A stretch of DNA of 64,000 nt. It comes from Lichina pygmaea. Taxonomy: Eukaryota > Ascomycota > Lichinomycetes > Lichinales > Lichinaceae. The notes under the pieces were generated by a model. It had not been told where the DNA came from. It saw nothing but the letters and a program-made list of their open reading frames with translations, and did no database searches. Location: the NCBI GenBank assembly GCA_963422465.1, contig OY730170.1:4936379-5000378 (forward strand). The letters run 5' to 3'. How positions within the stretch are numbered: the stretch's first letter is position 1; each line of letters opens with the position of its first letter. Position numbers and translations under genes: made by a program. Below, one piece after another: positions 12,931 to 22,315 of the stretch.

Positions 12931-13505
12931 CTTATATTAACTGCCATAGAGCTCTCAGTTCCTGTGTTGGCAAGATAGGCAAGGTGTCCAAAGTTTTATG
13001 CAGCACATGTTATCATGACCACACCAAGTGTGTTGTCAGCTTGGAGTCCACATCTTGCAGTCAGTGTATTAAGAAGAGTTGTCACTATAATCTTCATCTT
13101 GCAGAATCAGAATAGGAAAAGATAGAGCCTAAGTGCACTCAGCTTGAGACTTAGTTACAGGATATTAACAAGCAAATATCAAGACTTCTTTCTTGCCAGC
13201 TTCACCTTTGTAAGCAACTGGGCTTGTTGTCTAGGAAGAAGGGTGACACTATCAAGTGTGAGCTTGCTGTAATCAAGACCAAGACTCTCAAGCAGGAGAC
13301 TCCACATGTGGTGTCTCTGCCATCTCTGGATAATCTTTTCTCTTCAGAGACTTTGGCTTCCATCAGGTCTTTGTCTCTGTCAGTCCTGGCTTCTGTGGGT
13401 TTTCTTAGTGAAAATCCCACAGCTTTGGGTTTGTTGCAGAGTTGAAGTTCTTGATAAGTTCCCACAAGTTCTTTTTGTCTTTATACTCTAACTATTTGAC
13501 CAGGT
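12931..13505 (+). pseudogene. LTR-element internal region with CxxC/coiled-coil gag-like reading region (fossil)
   Basis: This is the internal sequence of the LTR element that followed its 5' LTR before LINE B landed. In the plus direction it encodes two CxxC pairs with further cysteines (CSTC and CSQC, about 12,995-13,090). A heptad-like stretch rich in Leu, Gln and Lys follows (QLHLCKQLGLLSRKKGD), then a Ser/Leu-rich tail ending near 13,443. Multi-copy proteins with paired CxxC motifs and a coiled coil are familiar from Sordariomycete genomes and are often linked to repeats. The assignment to that group is from memory of the pattern, and no function is claimed. It is broken at a few places. 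Confidence 0.5.
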
Positions 13506-13588
13506 GGCCTGCAACAACTCAAACCTCCATGTGGTGCAGGCTGGGAACCTCAGAGCAGTCGATGGTGGACGGCTTCCCAGGCTGCTTG
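13506..13588 (+). repeat. 5' fragment of the GC-rich 'chimera partner' element
   Basis: These 83 bp match, in inverted orientation, the first 83 bp (minus sense) of the GC-rich segment at 21,924-20,811. Both start at exactly GGCCTGCAAC. Differences are C-to-T or G-to-A changes. The fragment is cut at 13,589 by the tail of LINE C. The identical start base in two unrelated surroundings suggests a true RNA 5' end. A decayed version of the ribozyme-like fold described at 21,860-21,924 is present. Confidence 0.7.
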
Positions 13589-13803
13589 TTTTTTTATTTA
13601 TTTTATTTTATTTTATTCTTACACTGATTTAGCTGTAGAGCCATGCAGAACTTCTAGGTACATGTTTGTTTCTCCAGAAAACCTTTGGAGGAATAAAAAC
13701 TGGAGCTTGGGAAAGACTAGGGAAAATCTTGTGGAATATGCAGTAGCTAAGGAAATTTGTACATGTAGCTATTTGTTAAAACAAACAGTTGACTTGGTAG
13801 AGC

Positions 13804-16800
13804 TTAGAAAGAGAGTTGGTGGGCTAGGTTGAACTGGTCAAGTCTTTTCAAAGACATAAACCAGAAAAGAAGTTTAGGAAGTAGCTTGGAGGAGAATAAG
13901 ATAGATGGGAAATCTTGTAGAGGGAATTGGACTTGTTGTCTTTGGTTTGAAAATTTGTTACAGAAAAAAGTGATGTGTTGGGCTGTTTCTTCTCCAAAAC
14001 CACAGGTGCATAGAGGGGAGTTAAAGTCTGGAACATTTGCTCTGAAAAGAAAACTGGCCAGTCCTATTCTTGCTGACAGAATTTGAAGAAATAGACTAGA
14101 CTCAGCTTTTCTCAAATCTTTAAAGATATTGAGGTTTTTCTTCTGTGGCCTTCTGGTGAACATGTCCCAAATAGCAGAACAATTTCCTCTGCTTACCTGC
14201 CATCTGGCTTCCTATTCTTTGTGGAAAACCTCCTGTAGACTTTTCTTTGAGAAGTCTTGGTTAGTAGTTAGTTGTTCCAGCCAGACTGTTCTCCAGTTTA
14301 GAGAAATAGTTGTCAGAGACTTTGGTGTAGTTCTGAGAGAAGAAACATAGAGAGAAATTTGACTGTGTAGTTTGTGGAGAAGTGTAGAAGGAGAGTTGGG
14401 TAGTGTGTTTGAATAGAAAGATAAAAGAAAACATGCTGTTCTCAGCTTGAAGTATAAGTCTAGAGGGGGTAGAAATAGTTCTGATTCAAGTAGGAAAATA
14501 GGAGTGGCTTTAAAGACACCTCCTATAGTTCTTAAACATTTATTTTGGAAAGTAGATAATGAAATAATATTAGAGAGTTTCTTTTTGGGATTGAACCAGA
14601 CTCCTACTGCATAACTAAGAAGAGATCTTAGTATAGCAGTGTAGACATGACATGCTGTTAGGACTGGTAGTCCCCAAGTAGAGTAGGTTGTTCTGGATAA
14701 AGCTGAGAAATATTTGGAAGCTTTCTGTGACATGATTTTTTGGTGTTTTTTCCAGACAAGTTTTGAGTCAAAGTAAAGTCCCAAGATGTGCACTTCTTCT
14801 TTTGGTTGAAGTACCACTTCTCCAAGTCTTAGACTGAGCTGAAGATTGTCTTTTCTTCTTCTAGAAAAATGGAGAAGTTCATACTTTTCAGGTGCAAACT
14901 TCATACTATGTTTTCTTGCCCAGTCCTGACATTTGGAATGTGTAGACTTCAACTTGAGAAGGTTGCTTTCCAAGGAAGAGGAGAATGCAAGAAGATTAGT
15001 GTCATCTGCAAAACCAAGTGCTGAAACTCCTTTCTCAGGGGTGTGTACAGTATTGTGCAGTTCTGAGATATAGAAAAGAAATAGAATAGGAGAGAAAGGT
15101 GATCCTTGAGGGACTCCACAGTATATAGGGAACTGGGGGGATTCTGAGTCATCAAACACCAGAGAGGTAGTACGTGAAGTAGTGAAGGAAAAGATCCAGG
15201 ATACAAACCACTTAGGAATCTTTCTCTTAATCAGGATCTTTCTGAGAACTTCTGGCAAGACTCTGTCATAGGCTCCAGAGATGTCTAGAGAGAGAAGACT
15301 AGCAACCATTCCTTCTTTCCAGATCTTTTCTACCTGGGAGGTCAGAAGAAAAAGTGCTGATTCTGTTGATCTTCCTTTTCTGAATCCCATCTGGATTTCT
15401 GGCAAGAGATTTTCTTTCTCAGCTAGTTCACTTAGTCTTGCAGCTGCAATAGCTTCTATTAGCTTCTGAATTGTATTCAGGAGAGCTATAGAGCACCATG
15501 CTTTTGCTTGACAGTAGGATCTCTTGCCAGGTTTCCTTAGGCAGATTGTCTTGACTGACTTGTACCTGTCTGGAAAGTATTCCAGTCTCCAGCAAGCCTC
15601 CAAAACCTTAGTAATTCTTTTGTTGAAAGGGTCTCCCAGTGCTCTTAGAAATCCATTTGGTAGAGTATCTTGGCCTGGTGCTGAGAGAGGTTTTTTCTTC
15701 TTTAGAACCTCTTGTACTTCTTCCTTGGAGACTTCTTGGGATAGTTGCTATTCCTGGGTTTCTTCTGGCAGGTCCTGTTCCTCTGGCTCTGGCTGTAGGG
15801 GAAGAGGGAAGAATTAAGTCCTGAAAGCTTCTGTTTTCTCTTCAAAAGACTTTGCCAGCTGTCCTTGTTGTCCTATAAGTTCTGGGACTATTGGTAGATC
15901 AGGAACTTTGCCAGCTTTTTCTTTTCCCCATTTGGCAATTCTCCAGTAGTCCTGAGTTTGTGCTAGCTGGTGGAGATGTGTTCTGAATGTCTTTCCTTTG
16001 GCTTGTCTGATCAGACTCTTTTTCTTTTTAGTTATCTCCTCTAGTCTGGTGGTTTCCTCTTGGCCTTGGAGTACTTTTCTTCTTACTTTTCTTTCCTCCT
16101 GGATTATTTCTTTGATTTCCTGGTTCCACCATAGTACTGCATACCTGGACTCTTTGCAAGGTTGGGTTGTCTTGTTTGCAATTTCTTGGAGAGTTTTGTC
16201 CAGTCTTTCCAGGTAATCATCCACTTCTTTCTTGCTAGTTAGAGGTGGAATAGGTGGTAGGTTATCAGCTTCTTGTCTTGCTTGACTAGCATCCAGAGTT
16301 CTCCAGTTCTTTTTGTCTGTTCTGGTTTTTCTTGGAGTCTCCAGACTGAGAATTGTGTGCACTGGTCTGTGGTCTGACCCTGTGTGGAATCTCATGTTAA
16401 TTTGTGAGTAAATAAGAGAATTAAGTAAAGAACTTGAAATAAAAGAAAGATCAATTGCTGATGAAGGTGGTTCTAGAAGAGTTCTTGCCCTTGTTGGTGT
16501 GTAGGGAGCTATTGCCAGCTCTAGTCCCCATTTGTCTGTTAGGTCCTTGAAGGATAAGGCCAGTTCTGAGTATAGCTGGCTTGACTTTGACCAACTTGGG
16601 TGGTGGAGATTTGAGTCTGTCAGGAGGATATGTTCACCCTCTTTTTGGATAGCTTGTTCCAGTAGGTCTAGAAGAGTCTGAGCTGACTCCCTATAGTTCC
16701 TTTGGCTTGTGGGTGTGAAATAGAGGTTGTGGATCCAGAATGACTTTGTTTGAACTCTTATCTCCAAGGAGACTAGATCTTTACTCCAGAAAATTAGGCT

Positions 16801-17043
16801 TATAGATGACCGCAAAATTCTTCTGTTAACAAGAACAAGTGTTCTCCCTAGCTCCTGGCTTTGTAAAGAGTAGAAGGCTGAGAATCTTGTAGAGATGCTT
16901 GATTCTTGGTGGTGGTTTTTCCAGGGTTCTTGCAGAGTGATGATGTCCACTTCCTGTAGTCTAGGGTTTGCCAGTAGAAGTTCTTGGCATGTCTGGCTTT
17001 TCTGGACATTGTACTGGAGAAGGTTAAGTGTGGAGTAACTCAT
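13804..17043 (-). pseudogene. LINE C ORF2: endonuclease-reverse transcriptase (1,080 codons)
   Basis: ORF2 encodes the enzyme for target-primed reverse transcription. One frame runs from the ATG at 17,043 to the stop at 13,804. An apurinic-like endonuclease lies in the first ~240 residues (NLLQYNVQKS, LQEPW, LTDSNLHHPSW, GSDHRPV). RT follows, with SLDISGAYDRVLPE, GVPQGSPFSPILF and the catalytic GFADDTNLLAF. The C-terminus ends in a cysteine/histidine motif (CTCGFGEETAQHITFFC). No RNase H domain is apparent between RT and the Cys region, unlike classical Tad1 and I-clade ORF2 proteins. Three in-frame stops (about 15,814, 15,750 and 14,212) make it a pseudogene; two replace CAA/CAG by C-to-T and would otherwise leave the frame open. 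Confidence 0.9.
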
Positions 17044-18446
17044 TAATCCTCTTGGCTAGAGTCTTCCAAGATCTCAGTAGCTTTTTTTCTGGGTATGTTG
17101 ATTTGGAACTCTGAGTTCTGTGCAAGTGGGAAAGTGGGGAGCTGAGTGTTCAGTCTTGAGCTTGAGCATACTCTTAGTACTTCCCCTTGTTTTCTTTTCT
17201 TAGCTTCTTGTCTGTCTTGTAGACTTGGCCCTTTTTCTTGTGTTGAGGGAGTCTGAGGTAGAGCTAGTCTGGGAGCTATTGTGTACCTCCCTGGTCTTGC
17301 TAGCCATACCTCTCTTGCTTTCTGGATTGCTTCCTGTTTTTTCTGGCAGGACTTTGACCAGGCTGGGTGGTTTCCCTTGCAGTTTGCACATTTTGGTGTT
17401 AGAGTTTCTGGAGAAGTCTGGCAGTCTCTTCTGGCATGCTTTCCTCCACAGGCTGTGCACTGGGCTTGGGCTTGGCAAGTGCGTGCTTGGTGTCCAAACC
17501 TAGCACATTTGTAGCACTGGGTGACTGATGTTGCTAGCAGGGCTGGTTCTACTTCATGTAGAGTGTATCCTAGAACTACTCCTTTCTCAATTAGGAGGTT
17601 TGCTTACTCTGGGGTGGCTAGATCCAGATGTAGAGATGTGACTGGCTTCTGGAGGAGTTTGGCTTTTCTGGACCAGTAGGTTCTTAGGATGTTGACCTTA
17701 CTTTCCATCCCAGGGTTTTGGGAGAAGATTGCCTTTTTTGTTTTCTCCAGGTTTTCTGGCTTGAAGTCTTTTGTCTGCACCCCATGGACTAGCACTGGAA
17801 AGATTCTGGGTGATATTTTGGCCTCTGCTGTAAAGACAGCTGGGATCCAGTCCTTGTTTTCCTCTAGCTGAGTCTTGGCTTGAGGAGTTTCCAGAGAGAT
17901 TATAATATCTCCTGAGGGTAGTTTTCTGGCTGCTCTTATTTCTTTTTGGTAGGAGAGTGGTGTTTTCTTCTTGAGAGCTTCCATAAGCTGGGCTGGTGTT
18001 CTGTTTGCTAGCTGGCCAGTCTGAGTTCCAGGTCTGATAGTGATTTCACTGTGGATTCTGGCTGGAACAGGGATTTCCTGTCCTACTGTTTTCTGGGCTG
18101 CCTGGGCATATGTTGGCTTGGTGTTTTGTTTTTGGACTTGTTTCTCAATACTGTCCAGTCTCTCAAGTATCTTCTAGAGACTCCGGGAGTTAGGTGAGTG
18201 AGTGGGGACATCTTTGTCCAGAGCTTCTACCACTTTGGACAGAATACTATCCCATGCTTTTTTGATGTGTTGGGGAGCTTTTGTGTAGATAAGCCATTCT
18301 TCCACTAGCTGGGGAGGTGTCAGCCCCTTCTCTTCTTCTTTTTCTTGAGTCTGGGATTAGTCTGTCAGGGAGTTAGCCACTGGGGATTGCTGGGAGCTTG
18401 GAGAAGTCTGGTTTTCTTTCTCTTTCTCTGGTTTTTTCTTTGACAT
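17043..18446 (-). pseudogene. LINE C ORF1: zinc-knuckle nucleic-acid-binding protein
   Basis: ORF1 (468 codons) starts MSKKKPEKEKENQ and is charged and low-complexity at the N-terminus. It contains an RRM-like or uncharacterised middle (residues about 150-290), then three tandem knuckles near residues 290-350: CYKCARFGHQARTC, CTACGGKHARRDC and CANCKGNHPAWSKSC. LINE ORF1 proteins of this type coat the element RNA. The frame ends ..EDSSQED with TAA overlapping the ORF2 start as TAATG (17,041-17,045). Three in-frame stops (about 18,358, 18,175 and 17,604) interrupt it. The start was chosen because it is the first ATG of the open frame. Confidence 0.85.
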
Positions 18447-19351
18447 TATGTGATTTTGGGTGTCTTCCAGCAGTTCTTTTTGGCTGGGATTGGTGAGGCT
18501 CTTTTGGAGGCTTCTTCCAGTTGTTCGCAAAGGGTCACCTGGTTCCTAGCAGTAGTTGCACAATCCTGGGACCACTCCCCAAGACTGTACTTTCCTGGGC
18601 AGTCGTTTCCAACTAGACTCTAGGGAAATCTGGTTGTATTAACTCAAGCTAGGGACCACACCCCCTGCCTGAGCTTTCCTAGAGTTTTTCAACTCTACCA
18701 GCACTAGAGGCAAGCTCTAAACCATTCCTCTTATCCTGGGAGCCCTGACCTCCTTGTTGGTGGATGTTTCTCACTTTTAGGAGAGGTTTGGTGTTTTATC
18801 TCTGATAGACTGGGAGTACTGGCTTAATCCTGAGTTTTGGTCTCAGGGCTGATTGTTCCAAGGTAGGTAGGGCTTTGCCCAGTTCTTCAGGATACCTCTG
18901 GTCCCTCTCACTCTTGTTGTGGCTGGGTGGTTGGTAGTTGAAGCAAGAAGACGTGAGTTCTGGGATCACAACTTTTGACCAATAGGCCTGATTCAGAAAA
19001 GTGATGAGTTTTCACTCTTGGGAAGTGAGTGGTTTCAGCAAGGTTCACGACTGGTTTCCAGGACTTATGACAAAATCCGCTGATTGTCAAAAGTGATGGT
19101 CCTTTGACGATGTGGTACTGGGAAGAGTTTTGGGCCTGCAAAGAGGTAGGGCTGTGTGGATCTACTATTGTATTTTTTTTTTGATTTTTTTGATTTGATT
19201 CTTACACTGTTTGTAGCTTTACAGCCATGCAGATCTTCCAGCTAATAGTGAACTTCTTCAGAAAACCTTTAAAGGAATAAAAACTGAAGACAGGGAGGTG
19301 ACTAGAAAGTGTAGCAAAAGGAAATCTTGTAGTGTCTGGTAGGAAAAGCTT

Positions 19352-20810
19352 CTAGATGTTGGAGTGTGAATAGTGAAGTTTGAAAGCCAGATTAAATTGG
19401 TTTAGTCTTTTCAAAGACATAAACCAGTACAGAAACTTCTGTAGAAGCTCTGGGTTTGAAATAATAGTAGTGAAATCTTGGGGGTTAAAGAGAGCATGTT
19501 GTCTTTGACTTGAGTAGAGAGAGCATGAAGAGGTGATATGCTTTACTGTCTCTTCTGCTTGACCACACATGCATAGGGGGGTAGGAAAGTCAGGGACTCC
19601 AGCTCTGAAAAGAAAACTTGCTAGACCAATTCTCCCAGTTCTGGTTTGCAGTAGTAGACTTGCCTCAGCTTTCTGTAGCTCTTTGTAGAGCTTTAGGTTG
19701 TTGTAGTGAGGTTTTTGGCAAAACACCTGCCATCCAGCATAGCCTTTTCTTTTCTTCTCCTCCCATTGGTTTTCCCACTCTTTAGTAAAGAGTATTTGTA
19801 GTTCTTTCTTTGAACTAGCCTGGTTAGTAGTTATTTGACTTAACCAAGTGAACTTCCAATTAGGAGAGATAGTTGAGCATTTCTTTAAAGGTTTCCTCAG
19901 TGAAGAAGTATAGGAAGAAATAGTAGAAAAGATACTGTCAAGAAAGTCTTTCAGAGAGGAGGTTTGGATAGAAGATAGAAAACAAGCTGTGCGAAATTTA
20001 AAATAGAGATCTAGAGGTAAAAGAAAAAGCTCACTCTCTAATAGAAAAGAAGGAGTGGCTTTGAAAGCACCCCCAATAAGTCTCAGACATTTGTTTTGGA
20101 ATATGATAAGAGAGGAAATATTAGAGGATTTTCTGAGTGGGTTGAACCAAATTCCCACTGCATAGCTCAGTACAGATCTGAGTATTGCAGTGTACACAAG
20201 GCGTGCTGTGAGAACTGGAAAGCCCCAGGTGGAGTAAGAGGTTCTAGAAAGAGAAGATAGTGCTTTTTGTGCTTTTTGAAGAATAATTCTCTGGTGTTTG
20301 TGCCAGTGGAGTTTGGCATCCAGGTACACTCCCAATACTCGCACTTCTTCTTTTGGTTTTAGAATCACATTCCCAAGTCTAAGCTTGAGCTGCAGATTGT
20401 CTGATCTTCTTCTGGAAAAATGAAGTATTTCATATTTCTCAGGAGAGAAGACCATTCCATGTCTTGCAGCCCAAGATAGACATTTAAGATGTGTATTCTT
20501 CAACTTCAGAAGATTGCTTTTAAGAGAGTGTCCAAATGCAAGCAGATTTGTATCATCTGCAAATCCCAGAGCAGAAACACCAGTAGTAGGAGAATGTACA
20601 GTCTCATGAAGTTCAGAAATATAGAATAGAAAAAGAATAGGAGACAAAGGGGAACCTTGGGGAACTCCACAGTGAATAGGAATAGAAGAGGACTCAGAGT
20701 CATCAAAAACTAGAGTGGTGGTACGTCTGGTACAGAAAGAGAAGATCCAAGAAGTTAGCCAGAGAGGGATTCCTTTTCTCTCCAGAATCTTTTGAAGAAT
20801 CTCTGGACCA
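19352..20810 (-). pseudogene. LINE D ORF2, C-terminal part (RT to Cys motif), open frame
   Basis: This is the retained reading frame of the chimera's LINE portion. It includes EILQKILERKGIPLWL, RT motifs GVPQGSPLSPILF and GFADDTNLLAFGH, the thumb region, and the C-terminal CMCGQAEETVKHITSSC. It lacks the endonuclease and the first RT motifs, so it cannot be an active enzyme, but it carries no stop until the natural end at 19,352. It is closest to LINE B. Confidence 0.85.
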
Positions 20811-21924
20811 CAGTCGTACTATGCCAGAACATAGTGTAGAGTTGGCACCCCCCCACAGGGTCTCTACCACGCTTTCCCACAGTCCCGAGGTCTCTTGCAC
20901 TCCGCCGTACGTGCTCACCCCTGGGATCCTGCTTCGGAGCGCTGGGTCACCAGCCCAGAGCCCACGCTCCAACTGTAGTTTGCTCCCTGAGCTCGTCGTT
21001 TGCAGCCTAAGCCTGCACTCCGTACGAAGCGGCATGCGCATCCGTCCTCTCGGGCCATATAGACAGTCTCGTAGTAGGCCCAGGCCCTACCTCCGTCACT
21101 GCCATTATATGCCACGCCTCGCAGTTGTTAACTGTTTCGCGTTACCTTCGCAGATCTCTCGTACGAAGGCCGACCATGCCTCGCAGGCCTTACGGACCCT
21201 GCAGGCTGTGCCAGCACCTGCAGGGCCGCCTTTCCAGCCCACTAACCAAGTAGGGAGGAGTTCTCCTTGGTCCGCTGTCGCCTGTGGGGCCCCGGTTGCA
21301 CCTGTTGGCCCACTGGATAACCCAGTCCCCTGGCCCCAGATTGTGGATCGTACGAAGAGACTTCGTGGCAAGGCCTTAGGCAAAACCATCAAGCCAGCAC
21401 TTTGGCTATCACACGGCCCTTAGGCACTGGAGCGGCGACGTCTCCTCGTACGACCACTCTCCTTCTTTAACAGGTGGTCCGCGTTCGATTAACAACGCCG
21501 CGGTGCCAAGGCCACTCCCCCCCTAGCAGATCCTCACGCGTTAGCTGGAGACTCTGCTAGGAGGGTGACGTGACGAGAACTCCTCTCGACTACTCCAGAG
21601 GTGCCCTATCAGACGCCTAGACTTCACATCCACCAGCTGTGGGGCTGGCTTCGGGCCGTAGCGTACACGGTAGTCGTCTGTCGGGTGGTTTTCATCTCCC
21701 AAGCTTGGTCGCAGTCCTCTGTTCTGCTGTAGCTGTTTCACGGGGGTGTCCAGGGTGCCTGCGCGACACCTCCGGTGGCCCGTCGCTCCGCAACACCAGC
21801 AGCTCGACCGGTGACTCGATTAGCTCTCGGTGCAGCGACTACGAGCAGCCTGGGAAGCCGCCCGCCATCGACTGCCCCGAGGTTCCCAGCCTGCACCACG
21901 TGGAGGTTCGAGTCGTTGCAGGCC
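20811..21924 (-). other. GC-rich foreign segment of the chimera (unidentified RNA-derived element)
   Basis: This 1,114-bp segment contains no protein family I recognise. Short open frames exist on the minus strand (21,741-21,541; 21,392-21,105, containing a CRVRKACEAW motif), but none spans it. The palindrome CGTACG recurs at about 21,020, 21,160, 21,350 and 21,443, usually as CTTCGTACGA. Its first base coincides with the start of the fragment at 13,506, and the first ~65 nt can be folded as described in the ribozyme entry. It could be a non-coding transposable RNA, a domesticated transcript, or part of another element. Confidence 0.6.
21860..21924 (-). ncRNA. Candidate HDV-like self-cleaving ribozyme at the element 5' end
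   Basis: Read on the minus strand from 21,924, a 7-bp P1 forms between GGCCTGC and GCAGGCT, starting with a G.U pair as in HDV ribozymes. A P3 ACC/GGT encloses loop TCCACGT, close to the HDV L3 TCCTCGC. GGG follows the 3' strand of P1 as in HDV. A very short P4 (CC-TCGG-GG) then leads to a C in the position of the catalytic cytosine. P2 is weak (TCGA/TCGA or CGACT/AGTCG), and the adenines normally after the catalytic C are only partly present. HDV-like ribozymes define the 5' ends of several non-LTR retrotransposons such as R2. This is a hand fold and needs a covariance-model test. Confidence 0.4.
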
Positions 21925-21969
21925 CTACTATTGTATTAAGCCAGTGTCCTATATGTTAGAGACTGAAAC

Positions 21970-22315
21970 TGTTAAGGGCCAGTCTATATTCACACAGAAT
22001 GTGGGTGGTCTGCATGTCTGAGTAAGGAGGGCAGGGACTTAATAGATGAATAGCAAGTGGGGTAACTCTCTTACTATTGTTGTTTGTACTTGTTGTTCAG
22101 CCTGGAGAGCTATTCTCCCTGGCTATCTGGGTTCTCTTATATACAGAAGTCTGAGGGGGGGGTCCTCCCCAAGGGGTATCAGCTTTCTGTGTGGTAGAGT
22201 TGGTGGAGGTGGTTACATCTCTGCCACCTCTGCCACCGGGTCGGGTGAATGTTGTTCTGTGTACCTCAGTACACTTGCTTAGGTCAGCTCAGCTGTTCCG
22301 GCCTGGGCCTTAACA
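21970..22315 (+). repeat. 3' LTR of the 12.4-kb element
   Basis: This is the 346-bp partner of 9937-10,282, followed by the target duplication CTTGA (22,316-22,320). The preceding internal end reads TTAGAGACTGAAAC, a weak polypurine tract. Confidence 0.92.

Larger units (their letters stand above)
13589..18900 (-). mobile_element. LINE C: nearly full-length Tad1-type LINE
   Basis: This minus-strand LINE has both ORFs. ORF1 runs 18,446-17,043 and ORF2 runs 17,043-13,804. A 3' untranslated region and the tail (CAGTGTAAGAATAAAAT repeats, 13,589-13,660) follow. The 5' boundary is unresolved; 18,447 to about 18,900 is taken as the 5' untranslated region because no LTR-element sequence is recognised there, and no target duplication was found at that end. 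It has only six in-frame stops in total, so it is the best-preserved LINE in the window. The A/C subfamily tail (AGAAGTTCTGCATRGCTC) matches LINE A2. Confidence 0.88.
19175..21924 (-). mobile_element. Chimeric retro-insertion: LINE D 3' part fused to a 1.1-kb GC-rich foreign 5' part
   Basis: A single insertion is bounded by CTACTATTGTATT on both sides (19,162-19,174 and 21,925-21,937). In minus sense the 3' part (about 20,810-19,175) is LINE ORF2 from just before the ..GVPQGSPLSPILF block through the Cys region, 3' untranslated region and tail. The 5' part (21,924 to about 20,811) is not LINE. It is GC-rich, unlike the AT-rich LINEs, and begins GGCCTGCAACGACTCG. This matches the product of template switching during LINE reverse transcription, as proposed for the Magnaporthe MINE element (MGL LINE fused to WEIRD). 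LINE D coding sequence here is fully open, so the event is comparatively young. Confidence 0.85.
9937..22315 (+). mobile_element. 12.4-kb LTR retroelement, itself filled with nested LINEs (fossil)
   Basis: Two 346-bp repeats (9937-10,282 and 21,970-22,315), both running TGTTAAG..CTTAACA, bound this insertion. CTTGA lies immediately on each side, and the host LINE reads through once the insertion is removed. About 30 positions differ between the LTRs, nearly all transitions, so decay by repeat-induced mutation is likely and age is hard to judge. Unnested internal sequence comprises 10,283-10,347, 12,931-13,505, part of about 18,450-19,161 and 21,936-21,969. No pol domain is visible in these parts, so the element looks non-autonomous or lost its pol. 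It is broken, with a few interruptions in its one recognisable reading region. Confidence 0.9.

Noticed and set aside
21817-21920. tRNA or SINE gene on the plus strand (GATTAGCTC.. and GGTTCGAGTC boxes)
   Set aside because: The A- and B-like boxes are about 90 bp apart, no cloverleaf forms, and the B-box-like word is explained by the complementary ribozyme-like fold and the start of the foreign segment.
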